Below, piece after piece: positions 35,799-45,029 of a stretch of DNA of 64,000 bases. Made by a program: the position numbers and the translations under genes. This DNA comes from Levilactobacillus spicheri DSM 15429 (lineage in GTDB: Bacteria > Bacillota > Bacilli > Lactobacillales > Lactobacillaceae): NCBI RefSeq assembly GCF_001435095.1, contig NZ_AZFC01000002.1, positions 62,001-126,000 of the forward strand. Reading direction: 5' to 3'. The number at the start of each line of letters is the position of its first letter. The stretch's first letter is position 1. The notes below the pieces were generated by a model. That model searched no databases. It was not told the origin of the DNA and saw nothing but the letters and a program-made list of their open reading frames with translations.

Positions 35799-36963
35799 GA
35801 TAACCATTTTCTCCTTGTTTCTCAGATTCTGCTAGCGTGTAACCGCCGACGACTCCCTGATACCACTGGAACGTCTGGGTCACGATCACCCGGATGACCG
35901 CGTACCCCGGAATGCCCAGGATCACGCCGACGACCCCGAAGGCCTTGCCGGCAATCAACAGGACGAAGATGATGGTCAGCGGGTGGATCTTTAAGGAACT
36001 GCCCAGGACCAGCGGGGAAATCAGCCGGCCTTCCAGGGTCTGTTCGATGATAAAGACGATGAGGACCTTGACCAGCATCCAGGGGGACACCATGGCCGCC
36101 ACCACGACGGCGGGAACCATGGCCAAAAACGACCCCAGGTACGGCACCAGGTTCAAGACCCCCGCGACCACGCCCAGCAACAGCGCGAACTTCAACCCGA
36201 TGATCCAAAACCCCAGGTAAAAGAGGACCGCCACGATAAAGGCGACGATCAATTGTCCGCGGACGTAATTGCTGACCTGTCGGTTCATTTCGATCAACAG
36301 GTTCATGGCCGACTGGCGTTTCTTGATGGGCAATAAACGACTGAGGTACGCCGGCAAGCGGTGGCCGTCGCGTAAGAGGTAAAACAGGATGAACGGCGCC
36401 GTGACCAGCGCCACCACGATGCTCGCGATGCGGCTGACCACCCCGCCCACGGACGACCAGGTCGTCTGGGCCAGGTGCGACACGCTCCGGGACGACTGGT
36501 CGCTGAGCTGCTGATTGAGCTGATCCAGCTGCGCCCGCAGACTCCCCAGGCGCTCATCGTTCAGCCACTGATTCACGGTCCGGGTCAGCTCCTGCCAGTA
36601 CTGGGGCCACTCATTCAAAAGGGTCACCGTCTGCCGCTGAATCAGCGGGACCACGCTTAAGATTCCCCAGACGAGCAACCCGGCGATCAGGATGAAGAGG
36701 CCCGTGATGGTCCACGACCGCGCCACGCCCCGGCGTTCCAGCCGGTCAACGACGGGATTCAGCAGGTAATACCCCACCCCCGCCAGGATAATGGGCAGGC
36801 TCACGATCTGGCCGACCAGGATCAGCGGGGTCGCCAGCCAGGGAACTTTACTTGCGACCAACAAAATGAGTAAAATAAGCAGTATAATCGTTAGGACCGA
36901 GACTAGGCGGTTATTGACCACCCAACTCCAGAACCACGAACGCGGCTTTTGTTCAGACTTCAC
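35785..36963 (-). CDS. AI-2E family transporter (PerM/YdbI type)
   Basis: 392 residues from GTG 36963, with GGAGG at 7 bases (a TTG at 36981 overlaps that site). About eight membrane helices arranged as in the AI-2E/UPF0118 family, with a central extracytoplasmic coiled region and a conserved VPYLGSFLAMVPA segment. Members include the AI-2 exporter TqsA and Na+/H+ antiporters, so the cargo is not predictable. It overlaps rlmA by 14 bases. Confidence 0.88.
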   Translation of the reverse strand: MKSEQKPRSWFWSWVVNNRLVSVLTIILLILLILLVASKVPWLATPLILVGQIVSLPIILAGVGYYLLNPVVDRLERRGVARSWTITGLFILIAGLLVWGILSVVPLIQRQTVTLLNEWPQYWQELTRTVNQWLNDERLGSLRAQLDQLNQQLSDQSSRSVSHLAQTTWSSVGGVVSRIASIVVALVTAPFILFYLLRDGHRLPAYLSRLLPIKKRQSAMNLLIEMNRQVSNYVRGQLIVAFIVAVLFYLGFWIIGLKFALLLGVVAGVLNLVPYLGSFLAMVPAVVVAAMVSPWMLVKVLIVFIIEQTLEGRLISPLVLGSSLKIHPLTIIFVLLIAGKAFGVVGVILGIPGYAVIRVIVTQTFQWYQGVVGGYTLAESEKQGENGYHEEN

Positions 36964-36993
36964 AGGCGTGCCTCCCGTCAAATAAGTGGGTTT

Positions 36994-37002
36994 ATTGTAC
37001 CA
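36994..37002 (-). promoter_or_regulatory. Extended -10 of the AI-2E/rlmA operon
   Basis: TGGTACAAT on the minus strand about 30 bases before the start codon; no good -35 was found. A short inverted repeat (GTTCG/CGAAC) lies nearby at 37012-37026. Confidence 0.45.
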
Positions 37003-37052
37003 TACTCAGTGTTCGCCTGCCGAACAAACCGTTACCAGAAAGGATGAAGAAC

Positions 37053-37676
37053 TTGTTACTCGTTGAACCATTACTGGAAAACTACGCCACCCTCCCCGCC
37101 GCCATTCAGGCGGGCGCTAAACGGGTGGCCCTCGCGGATAACCTCGCCGTGGGAGGAACCACCGTCAGCAAGGGCACCATGGCCGAAGCCACCCGCTACG
37201 CCCACGAACACCAGGTCAGCCTGGACCTGCTGATTGCACCGCGGGGCGGGGTCAGTCCCTACAATGACGTTGAGCTCAAGATCATGGAGGCCGACCTCCT
37301 CGAGGCCCAGCAACTGGGTGTCGACGGCGTCATCGTCGGCGCACTGACCGCCCAACGGCAGCTTGACCAGGAAGCGTTGCGCCCACTAGTGGCCGCGGCC
37401 GGCGGCATGTCGCTGACGCTGAGCACCGCCTTCGACCAGATCCGACCACAGGACCGGGGCGCCGCCATCGATTGGCTGGGCGTCCAGGGATTCGACCGGA
37501 TTCTGAGCGTTGGGGCCGCCACGGACCGGCTCGCAGACTGGACGGCGACCCAGCGCTTAGCCGCCAGTGCCGGCATCGCCCTGGTGCCGACCAACGTGCC
37601 GGCGGATCAGGTCTCGGCCGTGGCCGAAAAACTCGGCGTGCACGAATTCTTAGGCACTCAGACACTCGCAAAGTAA
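37053..37676 (+). CDS. cutC: CutC family protein (copper homeostasis family)
   Basis: About 207 residues forming a TIM-barrel of the CutC family (GAKRVALADNLAVGGTTVS, APRGG, EADLLEAQQLGVDGVIVGALT). CutC was named for copper tolerance, but direct metal transport is doubtful and some members may be enzymes. TTG 37053 is preferred because AAAGGA is 8 bases before it; ATG 37044 lies on top of that site. It stands alone with a strong terminator after it. Confidence 0.87.
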   Translation: MLLVEPLLENYATLPAAIQAGAKRVALADNLAVGGTTVSKGTMAEATRYAHEHQVSLDLLIAPRGGVSPYNDVELKIMEADLLEAQQLGVDGVIVGALTAQRQLDQEALRPLVAAAGGMSLTLSTAFDQIRPQDRGAAIDWLGVQGFDRILSVGAATDRLADWTATQRLAASAGIALVPTNVPADQVSAVAEKLGVHEFLGTQTLAK

Positions 37677-37719
37677 GTCTCATTCAACGTCCGTCCGGTC
37701 GGGACCTCCCACGGACGCG

Positions 37720-37770
37720 ACAAAAACAGGCAGGAAATTCTCTAAATGAGCGTTTCCTGCCTGTTTTTGT
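37720..37770. terminator. Bidirectional terminator between cutC and the HAD gene
   Basis: Arms at 37720-37738 and 37752-37770 (ACAAAAACAGGCAGGAAA with TTTCCTGCCTGTTTTTGT) form a perfect 18-bp core. Its stem is almost identical to the element at 38419. Confidence 0.9.
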
Positions 37771-37784
37771 CGATTGCATCACTT

Positions 37785-38183
37785 TTAGGACGAAACGGGT
37801 TGTTCCGGTCGGGTCAGCGCCGCCAGCTCAGCGGGTGAGTGGCGCAAGAAGTCGTCCGGTCCCAACGTCCGCCCGTCGATATCGCTGACCTGTCGCGCCA
37901 TCCACGGCCGGCCAAACAGTAATTCGTCGTAAGGCACCCGGTGACGGGTCAACCACTTGGTCGTGGCCCCGGCGCCGTAACGACTCACCTTCCCCAGATT
38001 TCCCGCATAGGTACTCATCTGTCGGGACGTGAACAGGATAATGTGGTACCCCGCCTCGTGGTAGCGGCGCAGTTGTTCCACGACGCGCGGCTGCGGGGCC
38101 ACATCCAGGTACCCCTTCGTCTCCCCACCGGTGGCGCACAACGTGTGATCGATATTCACCAGTAACGTTAACGGCTTTGTCAT
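37785..38183 (-). CDS. HAD-like protein with altered nucleophile motif
   Basis: 132 residues from ATG 38183, which has a GGGGGGA ribosome site. The fold resembles the short HAD phosphatases often annotated as capsular biosynthesis proteins: motif I region LLVNIDHTLC, motif II FTSRQMS, a lysine-containing segment TTKWL, and an acidic motif SDIDGRTL. Motif I normally reads DxDGT with the first Asp as nucleophile; here it is NxDHT, so phosphatase chemistry is doubtful. The next operon on the same strand encodes two cell-surface glycosyltransferases, but a terminator separates them from it. Confidence 0.68.
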   Translation of the reverse strand: MTKPLTLLVNIDHTLCATGGETKGYLDVAPQPRVVEQLRRYHEAGYHIILFTSRQMSTYAGNLGKVSRYGAGATTKWLTRHRVPYDELLFGRPWMARQVSDIDGRTLGPDDFLRHSPAELAALTRPEQPVSS

Positions 38184-38418
38184 GTCCGATCCCCCCAAGG
38201 TCATTCCGATGACCAGCTGATTCCACTCACGAAGTCTCCCCGCCTAAGGTTAATCCCCAAATCAACCAATAGGGTGCAATGATGAGGCGGCTTCGTTAGT
38301 GTGTCTTCTAGTTTACCGATTGGGCGGGGGCTTGAACACGATTCCGTGTCCGTTTTCTTCTTGAACTTTCTAAGCCATCAGGGGCGCCCCAGGGGGGTGG
38401 GACCTCCCTCAGGGTCTC

Positions 38419-38466
38419 CAAAAATAGGCAGGAAATTCTCAAATCGGGAATTTCCTGCCTATTTTG
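38419..38466. terminator. Bidirectional terminator after the glycosyltransferase pair
   Basis: AAAATAGGCAGGAAATTC and GGAATTTCCTGCCTATTTT arms (38421-38438, 38448-38466). It directly follows the stop codon of the second glycosyltransferase. The 38184-38418 stretch between it and the HAD gene shows no gene; a possible -10 TAAACT on the minus strand lies near 38312-38317. Confidence 0.88.
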
Positions 38467-38468
38467 GT

Positions 38469-39974
38469 CTATTTATCCGATGCGAATCTCGTCAGCAGGG
38501 GCTGCCAGGCCGCCCAGACCCGCTCGGCGCTGTACCGCTGGACCGCCTGGTAAGCCGCTTGGCTGTAAGCCTCCCGCCGCGCGTCATCGGTCAGCAACGT
38601 CGTCATGGCGTGGGCCAGCCCCGCAATGTCGCCGTTTTGCGTCAGCCAACCACTGCGCTGGTCCTGGATGATCTCGGCGGGACCATACTTCACGTCGTTG
38701 GCCACCATGGGCAGCCCGTGTGCCTGCGCCTCCAGCAGCATCAGGGAGAACCCCTCCGCTCGACTGGGCAGCACGCCGAGTTGGGCCCGGTCGTAAACGG
38801 CGCCCACGTCGCTGGTGTACCCGCAAAAGCGGACCACCCCTTCCAGTCCCAGGTCGGCCACCTGCTGGCGCACCTTCTGCTCGGTATCACCGTTCGCGTA
38901 GCCCCAGAATTCCAGCCGGGCGGTCGGCACCTGGTGATAAACCCGGGCAAACGCTGCAACGGTGTGACTGGGCTGCTTTTCCGCGGCGACTCGCGCCACT
39001 TGGACGATGAGCCCCGCCTGCCGGTGCAGCCGCCGGTGCGGGTCCATCGGCGCCGCCACGTACCCGACCGGAATTGCGAAGGTCGGAATCGCGCTTCCAA
39101 ACCGGGCCACGACGTCGTGCTGCTGGGCCACGGTCGCCGTGATGACGGCGTCCCACTGGTCCCAATTCACCAGCGCATTCTGGTAATTATTATTCAGCGG
39201 TGAATGCAGCATGTCCCGGGGGTCGCTTACGTGGTCGTTGTGCAGGTGCAGGACCTTCTTGGCGGCGGTCCGCATGTGGAAGAGCGCCCAGTCGCACTCC
39301 ACGGTCCGGTCACAGATAAAGACGTTATGGAGTTCCTGGCGATTCAGGCAGTCGTAAAAGTAACGGGTCAGGTCGTTGAGCCCGGCAAAGGTCCGTGAGC
39401 AGCCCCGCGCATCGATCAACCGCCAACTCACCCGCTCGCGGTTGGCCCGCGTCAACAGGTGGGCCTTGATCAGCCGGACCCGACCGGCGGGATCGAGGTA
39501 CTGTTCCTGGGCGATCTGCCCGTCCCCATCAAATAACTGGACCAGTCGGCGCACGCCCCGAACGTCCCACCAGGTCATCTTGACCGTTCGACCGGTGTTA
39601 TCGAACGTTTGCACGTTGCTGACCTGCTCACTGTCCGCGCGCAGGTAAACGATGGCCAGCAACTGGTCGGCCACCGTGACCCGCCACTGCCGGTCCTTTT
39701 TGCTCAAGTCGGCCGCGGCCGGCCAGGACAGGTCCGCCAGCGTCACCGTCCGTTGGGCCGCGTGGTCACATTCGCAGAAAAATTCGAACAGGTTGACCAC
39801 CTGTCGTCGCGCGAGTTGCGTGGCCACCAGCACGTCCGGGAGGGTCAGGGAAAACTGGCGGGTCACCAATTGTGCCGGCACCCCGTGGGCCGCAAACAAC
39901 CGCAACCGAGCGATTTCGGCGTGTTCGATCCCCGACTGGGCCAACTGTAGGTTGTCGTTTAGAAAATAGTACAT
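38469..39974 (-). CDS. GT4-type glycosyltransferase, teichoic acid glucosyltransferase-like (partner 2)
   Basis: 501 residues. An N-terminal domain starting MYYFLND ... SGIEHAEIARLRLF resembles TagE/TarM poly(glycerol-phosphate) alpha-glucosyltransferases, followed by a GT-B domain with QVARVAAEK and the retaining-enzyme E-x7-E motif in SRAEGFSLMLLEAQAHG. Such enzymes put glucose or GlcNAc on wall teichoic acid; related GtfA-type enzymes modify Ser-rich adhesins. It starts 3 bases after the paralogue upstream, with GGAGG in that gene's end, so expression is coupled. The sugar and acceptor are not predictable. Confidence 0.85.
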   Translation of the reverse strand: MYYFLNDNLQLAQSGIEHAEIARLRLFAAHGVPAQLVTRQFSLTLPDVLVATQLARRQVVNLFEFFCECDHAAQRTVTLADLSWPAAADLSKKDRQWRVTVADQLLAIVYLRADSEQVSNVQTFDNTGRTVKMTWWDVRGVRRLVQLFDGDGQIAQEQYLDPAGRVRLIKAHLLTRANRERVSWRLIDARGCSRTFAGLNDLTRYFYDCLNRQELHNVFICDRTVECDWALFHMRTAAKKVLHLHNDHVSDPRDMLHSPLNNNYQNALVNWDQWDAVITATVAQQHDVVARFGSAIPTFAIPVGYVAAPMDPHRRLHRQAGLIVQVARVAAEKQPSHTVAAFARVYHQVPTARLEFWGYANGDTEQKVRQQVADLGLEGVVRFCGYTSDVGAVYDRAQLGVLPSRAEGFSLMLLEAQAHGLPMVANDVKYGPAEIIQDQRSGWLTQNGDIAGLAHAMTTLLTDDARREAYSQAAYQAVQRYSAERVWAAWQPLLTRFASDK

Positions 39975-39977
39975 TCG

Positions 39978-41474
39978 TTAGCCTCCCTTCGTCAGCCAAG
40001 CCCGCCATTGCCGCCACACCTTCTCCGGCGTCCACGCCTGGGCACTGGCGTACGCCGCCAGGCTCATTCGGGTCAGGCGCGACGGGTCACTCAGCAACGC
40101 AACGATGGCGTTGGCCGCCCCCGCTTCGTCTCCCGCGGCCACCAAGTCGCCGTTCACCCCCGGGCGAATCAGCGCGGCGGGCCCGTAATCAAATCGGGTG
40201 CTGACCACCGGCAACCCGTGACTCAGGGCCTCGTACATTCCCAAGGGACCCCCATCGCTCGCCGCAACGGTGACCATCACCTGATAGTCGTCATACCGCT
40301 CGGCCAGGTCCGCCGTGTAGCCGGCAAAGGTGACCACGGAGGTCAGTTGGAGGTCCGCGACCAACGTTTTGAGTTGTTGGACGTAGGCCGGATTCCCGTA
40401 CCCGTACAGGGTCAGCGTCACATCATCGATCCGTTGATGGATCAGCGCCACGATCCGTAAGAGCTGCTTGAGCCGTTTATCCGCGGCCAAGCGCCCCACG
40501 TACAGGAGGCTGTGTGGTCGCCGGCGCCCCATCGGCACCACCGGCAACGGCGGTAAGGCCACGGGCGGGATTGCGACCACGCGGGCCTGCGGGTACCGGG
40601 CCAGGATATCGGCCGCCTGCTGGGCCGTGTTGGTCACCAGCCCATCGAAACGCTCGAGGTGGGCAAAGGCCGGTTGCAAATAGCCGTCGAGCGCCGTGTG
40701 CCGGGGGTCACCGGGCAACGTCACGTGGTTGATCGGCAGGTAGAGCACCTTTTTCGCCACGTTTCCCAGTGCCAACAGGGCGGGAATCCCGGTTGCGGGC
40801 CGGTCGCTGATGAACGTCGCCGGTTCCCTGCGACTCAATTCCGCCAAGAAGAACGTGAAGAGCTCGTCACGGTCGGCAAAGTACCGGTCCCCCTGGTGCT
40901 GATAGTCGACCAGAATCAGCCGGGTCGTCACGGGGTGGCCCTGCGGATTGGCCGCAAAGTACTCCTCGATCACGGGATCGCCCTGAGGCGTGTAGTACGT
41001 CTGGGCCATCAACTGCCCGTTCTGCCCAAAAAACTGGGTCGCCGAACGGAACCCCCGCCAATCCCACAGGTCCTTGGCCGTCAAATTGCCCTGCGGATCC
41101 CAGAATTTCTGGGCGGCCACCCGCCCCACGGTTCCCGGCACGAAGCGGACCAGGCCCACCGGTACGTCACCGTTGGTCAGGCGGCTAAAGTTCGCCCCCA
41201 CCCGAATCTCCAGCTCGGGCGACAGGGGCAGATCCACCGTACGGACCACGCGGGGCGTCACCCGCGTCGCCGCCTGAAAGTAATCGAACAGGTTCACCAC
41301 GTCGTCTGCGACCAGGCCGAACGTGGCCAGGTTGCGGTGCAACAGGCAATCATAGGTCTTCGTCACGATCTTAGCCGGTTGGTGGGCCTGCCGAAAGAGC
41401 TTTACCCGGTTGATGGCGGCGTGCTCCACACTGGAATTCTGTGCTAATAGATACTCATTGATGAAGTAAAACAT
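39978..41474 (-). CDS. GT4-type glycosyltransferase, teichoic acid glucosyltransferase-like (partner 1)
   Basis: 498 residues, collinear with its downstream neighbour (MFYFINE ... SSVEHAAINRVKLF at the start; YVGRLAADKRLKQLL in the GT-B domain). The expected E-x7-E motif reads ASDGGPLGMYEALSHG, that is D-x7-E, so the first acidic residue is shortened. It may be active, weakly active, or a non-catalytic partner, as in the GtfA/GtfB pair of accessory secretion loci. GGAGGG precedes the ATG. The two genes probably arose by duplication and act together. Confidence 0.83.
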   Translation of the reverse strand: MFYFINEYLLAQNSSVEHAAINRVKLFRQAHQPAKIVTKTYDCLLHRNLATFGLVADDVVNLFDYFQAATRVTPRVVRTVDLPLSPELEIRVGANFSRLTNGDVPVGLVRFVPGTVGRVAAQKFWDPQGNLTAKDLWDWRGFRSATQFFGQNGQLMAQTYYTPQGDPVIEEYFAANPQGHPVTTRLILVDYQHQGDRYFADRDELFTFFLAELSRREPATFISDRPATGIPALLALGNVAKKVLYLPINHVTLPGDPRHTALDGYLQPAFAHLERFDGLVTNTAQQAADILARYPQARVVAIPPVALPPLPVVPMGRRRPHSLLYVGRLAADKRLKQLLRIVALIHQRIDDVTLTLYGYGNPAYVQQLKTLVADLQLTSVVTFAGYTADLAERYDDYQVMVTVAASDGGPLGMYEALSHGLPVVSTRFDYGPAALIRPGVNGDLVAAGDEAGAANAIVALLSDPSRLTRMSLAAYASAQAWTPEKVWRQWRAWLTKGG

Positions 41475-41542
41475 GGCCGTCCCTCCTCACAGCCGACCGG
41501 CTTGAAACCGGTCTCACGGTACGCTAATGAAAAACCGGTTCC

Positions 41543-42466
41543 CTATGCGGGATCCCGGTTGATTGGTAAAACGAGTTGTTCTTGGGCAATGACCGCGGCC
41601 ATGTCGGCCGGTAGGGGCGCGTCACAGGTCACCCAGCGGTCCAAAAACGGTTGGTAGAACCGTAAGCGGGCACAGTGCAAGGCCTGCCGGTGAATCCAGG
41701 GGTTGCTCTGCCGGCCGTACAGCCAGTCCCCCACCAGCGGGTGCCCAATTGACTGACAGTGGACCCGAATCTGGTGGGTCCGGCCGGTGTGGAGTTTCAC
41801 GGCCAACAGGCTCGCACTCCGCGAACGAGACCGCACCCAGATCTCCGTCTGGGCCGCCCGTCCGTCCGGTCGTACCTGCCGCTTGATGAAGGACCCCGCC
41901 GCACGACCGATGGGCCGGTCGATCAGCTGATGATCCGGCGTGATTCGGCCCGTGGCCACCGCCACGTAGCGTTTGTCCAGCTGGCCGAGCTTCATCTGCT
42001 TGTCCAGGATCGAGTGGGCAAAGTGGTGTTTGGCGAACAGGACCGCCCCGCTGGTCTCCCGGTCCAACCGGGTCACGATGTGGGTCACCGTGCTGGGCGC
42101 GTGAATCGCCGTGAGGTGGCCCTTGACCCGGTTAGCCAGGGTATCGTCCGGATACAGGTGCGACGGCACCGAGGCCATCTCGGCCGGCTTATTGACCACC
42201 AGGAAGTGCTCATCTTCGTACAGGATGGCTAACGGCCCATCAGACGTCGCCACGTGGTCGTTCGGGGCCTCCGGGGGCAATTGCAGGCCCACCCGTTGAC
42301 CGGGATTGGCCATCGCGATCACCCGCACCGGCTGGCCGTCGAGGGTGACGATGCCGCCATGGAACTTGACCTGCTTCAGGTAGGTCCGGGTCACCCCGTG
42401 GGCCATCAGCACGGTCCGCACGTGTTCGGGCGCTGGACCGGTCACAGTCCACTCGAAGGCCGTCAC
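41543..42466 (-). CDS. RluD-family pseudouridine synthase
   Basis: 307 residues. An N-terminal S4-like segment and the RluA/RluC/RluD catalytic domain with the aspartate motif RLDRETSG and a C-terminal [12 protein letters not shown] signature. It converts uridine to pseudouridine in rRNA or tRNA; the target site is not predictable. GTG 42466 overlaps the nadK stop by four bases (GTGA), and the order relQ-nadK-rluD is conserved in Firmicutes. Confidence 0.93.
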   Translation of the reverse strand: MTAFEWTVTGPAPEHVRTVLMAHGVTRTYLKQVKFHGGIVTLDGQPVRVIAMANPGQRVGLQLPPEAPNDHVATSDGPLAILYEDEHFLVVNKPAEMASVPSHLYPDDTLANRVKGHLTAIHAPSTVTHIVTRLDRETSGAVLFAKHHFAHSILDKQMKLGQLDKRYVAVATGRITPDHQLIDRPIGRAAGSFIKRQVRPDGRAAQTEIWVRSRSRSASLLAVKLHTGRTHQIRVHCQSIGHPLVGDWLYGRQSNPWIHRQALHCARLRFYQPFLDRWVTCDAPLPADMAAVIAQEQLVLPINRDPA

Positions 42467-43266
42467 GAGGATTCCCGTCCGATGAAGGACGCCTCGACCC
42501 GTTGCCAGAAATGGGTGTGCCGGTATTCCGCAAAGGCGATGCGTTGCCGGGCGATCCGGTAATTGATGGCCTTAATGGGCCGCCCCTCGATGCTGAGCTG
42601 GTCGCACATTAGGACGTTATCGGTTGCCTCGGCGGGCTCGATGCGAATCCACTCGTCCGCCGGAATGATCAGTGGCGACCCCAACGTTCGAAAGACTAAA
42701 TTGTTAATGGAGGCAATTTCCGCCATCTGGATGGCGTTGAACCGGGGATTCAAGACGGCCCCTCCCACGGACTTGTTATAGGCCGTGGAGCCGGTCGGTG
42801 TCGAGATACACAGGCCATCCCCCCGAAAACTTTCGAAGAGTTCGCCCTTGATGTAGACGTCGGCCACCATGGTCCCCGAGACCTTCTTGATAGTCGACTC
42901 GTTCAGGGCCAACGCCTGGTCGGGCTGGGTCCCGTCCGCGTACTCCACCTGAATGTTCAACAACGGGTAGCTGACGCTTTGGCGGTTATCCTGAATCAGG
43001 CTTTGAATCAGGTCGTTGACCTCGTAATCGCGCCAGTCGGTGTAGAACCCCAGGTGACCCGTGTGGATCCCGACGAAGCGAATCTTGTCCAGCCGGTCAC
43101 TGTAGTGGTGGAAGGCCGACAGGAGGGTCCCGTCGCCGCCAACGGTCACCACGATGTCTGGGTTCAGACTATCGATGGTCAGACCAGCCGCGGTCAGTCC
43201 CCGGTGCAGGGCGGTGGCCACCTGCCGGGAAGATTGGCCGTTATTACTAAAGATAGAAACTTTCAT
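42463..43266 (-). CDS. nadK: NAD kinase
   Basis: 267 residues from ATG 43266, with AAGGAAG in front. The phosphate-binding GGDGTLL and the ALNESTI motif define NAD kinase, which makes NADP from NAD and ATP (or polyphosphate). A longer in-frame extension back to 43434 would run deep into relQ and is rejected. It follows relQ by four bases. Confidence 0.96.
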   Translation of the reverse strand: MKVSIFSNNGQSSRQVATALHRGLTAAGLTIDSLNPDIVVTVGGDGTLLSAFHHYSDRLDKIRFVGIHTGHLGFYTDWRDYEVNDLIQSLIQDNRQSVSYPLLNIQVEYADGTQPDQALALNESTIKKVSGTMVADVYIKGELFESFRGDGLCISTPTGSTAYNKSVGGAVLNPRFNAIQMAEIASINNLVFRTLGSPLIIPADEWIRIEPAEATDNVLMCDQLSIEGRPIKAINYRIARQRIAFAEYRHTHFWQRVEASFIGRESS

Positions 43267-43270
43267 AACT

Positions 43271-43921
43271 TCATTCTTCCTTATCGTTTGAAGACGTTCC
43301 GTCGGCCTTTCCCTGCGGGGAGTAGTGCTGGGCCTCCTGAATCTCTTCGCGAATTTCGGACATTTCGGTGTCCAGCTTGAAGGCCGCCTCCGCCGCACGT
43401 TGCAGCCGTGCGCTGAGATCGTCCGGAAAGGCACCCTGGTACTTGTAATTTAAGGAGTGCTCGATGGTGGCCCAGAAGTTCATGGCCAGCGTCCGCACCT
43501 GAATCTCCGCTAAAATCTTTTTCTCGCCGGTCACTAACTGCACCGGGTATTCGATGACGATGTGGTAGGACCGGTAGCCACTCGGCTTTTCGTTGTGGAT
43601 GTAGTCCCGTTCTTCCAAGATGGTCAGGTCGGTGCGCTGCCGCAACAGGTCGACCACCTGGTAGATGTCCTCCACGAACTGACACATGATCCGCAGGCCC
43701 GCGATGTCTTGCATGTCCTGCTCGAGGCGTTCCTCGCTCACGTGGCGGCGGGTCATCTTTTCTTTAATACTGGGAACGGGCTTGACCCGCCCCGTCACGA
43801 ACTCGATGGGTGAGCGTTGGTTGCGGTTTTCGAATTGTTTGCGCATGCCCCGTAGCTTCACCTTAAGCTCGCTAACGGCCTGTTGATAAGGTAATAAAAA
43901 CTGGTCCCAATTTTCAATCAT
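43271..43921 (-). CDS. relQ: Small alarmone synthetase RelQ (GTP pyrophosphokinase)
   Basis: 216 residues, a stand-alone RelA/SpoT synthetase domain without hydrolase or TGS domains. [17 protein letters not shown] and [22 protein letters not shown] carry the G-loop and catalytic Glu. It makes (p)ppGpp as a homotetramer. It heads the relQ-nadK-rluD operon. Confidence 0.95.
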   Translation of the reverse strand: MIENWDQFLLPYQQAVSELKVKLRGMRKQFENRNQRSPIEFVTGRVKPVPSIKEKMTRRHVSEERLEQDMQDIAGLRIMCQFVEDIYQVVDLLRQRTDLTILEERDYIHNEKPSGYRSYHIVIEYPVQLVTGEKKILAEIQVRTLAMNFWATIEHSLNYKYQGAFPDDLSARLQRAAEAAFKLDTEMSEIREEIQEAQHYSPQGKADGTSSNDKEE

Positions 43922-43962
43922 GACAACTTTCCCCCAACCTTAATTCCGCGTTTCACTTCTCG

Positions 43963-43971
43963 ATTTTACCA
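43963..43971 (-). promoter_or_regulatory. Extended -10 of the relQ operon
   Basis: TGGTAAAAT on the minus strand, about 40 bases before the relQ start. No convincing -35 was seen. Confidence 0.5.
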
Positions 43972-44157
43972 TAGTTTTCTCAGAACCGACTCTAATTACC
44001 CACTTTCCCAGCGACAAATTGCTCACTTCCGCGCAAGTGCCTGAGCTAACTTTGACGAGGCGTTTAGCTTTACCTCCTCCCCAAAATGTAGCATGATTAG
44101 GTTGCGTTAAAAACGGTAAGATGCTTGAGGAACTTAACCGGCAAACAAACGTTCTGA

Positions 44158-44185
44158 TTGCGTTTTTTAAAATTTTTGCTAATGT
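44158..44185 (+). promoter_or_regulatory. Candidate promoter of spxH
   Basis: TTGCGT (44158-44163) and TAATGT (44180-44185), 16 bases apart. The 334-base gap between relQ and spxH holds this element, the relQ promoter and no gene that I can support. Confidence 0.4.
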
Positions 44186-44255
44186 AGTAGTGTTGTCGTC
44201 GTGTCGTGATTCCCCCCGAATCAGGGCACTCATGCAGATATTAGGAGGAAGCAAT

Positions 44256-44897
44256 GTGTTAGAAGTTTATTTGTTCGTTAACCCACTGGGCGCCCGTTGT
44301 ATGCGCTCCGAGCAAAATATCATGAAGTTGGCTGACCACTTAACGAGTAAAGTCTCGTTCCAATTCGTTCCCCTGCTGAACCAGCAGATCGTGGAACAAG
44401 CACTCCCCACGGTTCACCCGTCATTGGCCCAACGCAACGATTGCTTTCAGACCTACTACCAGGCCATCCTGGCTTACAAAGCGGCCCTATTTCAGGGTAA
44501 ACGCAAGGGGCGGCAATTTCTGTTGAACCTGCAAACGGCCGTGATCAACGACCACCAAGCACTCTCAACCGACCTGACCCGCTCTCTGGCCCAGACCTGC
44601 CGCCTCGACCTCGACATGTTCGAGGAAGACTGCCAATCCGATTTGGCCAAACAAGCCTTTCAAACCGACCAAAAACTCGCAGCGGAGATGAAGATCCAAC
44701 AACCGTCTTCCGCGGTCATCTTCAACTGTGACGTTTCCGAATACGGCCTCCTCTTGAACGACGTGACCTATGAAGCGCTCTGTGACGTCTGTGAGCACCA
44801 GGGCGTCGCCACCAAGGCAGCCCTCATACAAGATTCCACGCCAGCCCCCCTCGCTGCCGAAGGAATGGGCCACCGCCCGCACCTCCACGTTTTATAA
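44256..44897 (+). CDS. spxH: ClpXP adaptor SpxH (YjbH-like, DsbA family)
   Basis: 213 residues from GTG 44256, with AGGAGGAAG 5 to 8 bases in front; upstream in-frame ATG codons have no such site. It resembles YjbH/SpxH (VYLFVNPLGARCMRSEQNIMKLADHL), a thioredoxin-fold protein that hands the redox regulator Spx to ClpXP for degradation. Only one Cys remains in the region where a CxxC pair is found in oxidoreductases, so it is probably an adaptor, not a redox enzyme. A weak terminator and degV follow. Confidence 0.82.
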   Translation: MLEVYLFVNPLGARCMRSEQNIMKLADHLTSKVSFQFVPLLNQQIVEQALPTVHPSLAQRNDCFQTYYQAILAYKAALFQGKRKGRQFLLNLQTAVINDHQALSTDLTRSLAQTCRLDLDMFEEDCQSDLAKQAFQTDQKLAAEMKIQQPSSAVIFNCDVSEYGLLLNDVTYEALCDVCEHQGVATKAALIQDSTPAPLAAEGMGHRPHLHVL

Positions 44898-44923
44898 GCA
44901 ACCTAACGCGTTTAACTTCCGAG

Positions 44924-44951
44924 ACCGACCCTGCTGGGGAGGCCTTTTTTT
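44924..44951 (+). terminator. Probable terminator of spxH
   Basis: Imperfect GACCGACCC and GGGGAGGCC arms followed by seven T. Confidence 0.6.
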
Positions 44952-45029
44952 GTGGGAAAAATTCGTAATTTTAGTTCGTTAGTATGGTATGATAAACCCA
45001 ATTAACTTAACGTTTAAAGGGGCGACACC

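Noticed and set aside
41490-41540. Palindromic ACCGGTT repeats between rluD and the glycosyltransferase pair
   Set aside because: Short stems only, no T-run; on reading they could not be separated from chance in GC-rich DNA.
42463-43434. Extended N-terminus of NadK back to 43434
   Set aside because: The extension overlaps relQ in another frame, has no homology to NAD kinase, and a strong ribosome site marks the start at 43266.
44121-44255. Longer SpxH starting at 44121
   Set aside because: AGGAGG is placed correctly only for GTG 44256, and the extension overlaps the candidate promoter.
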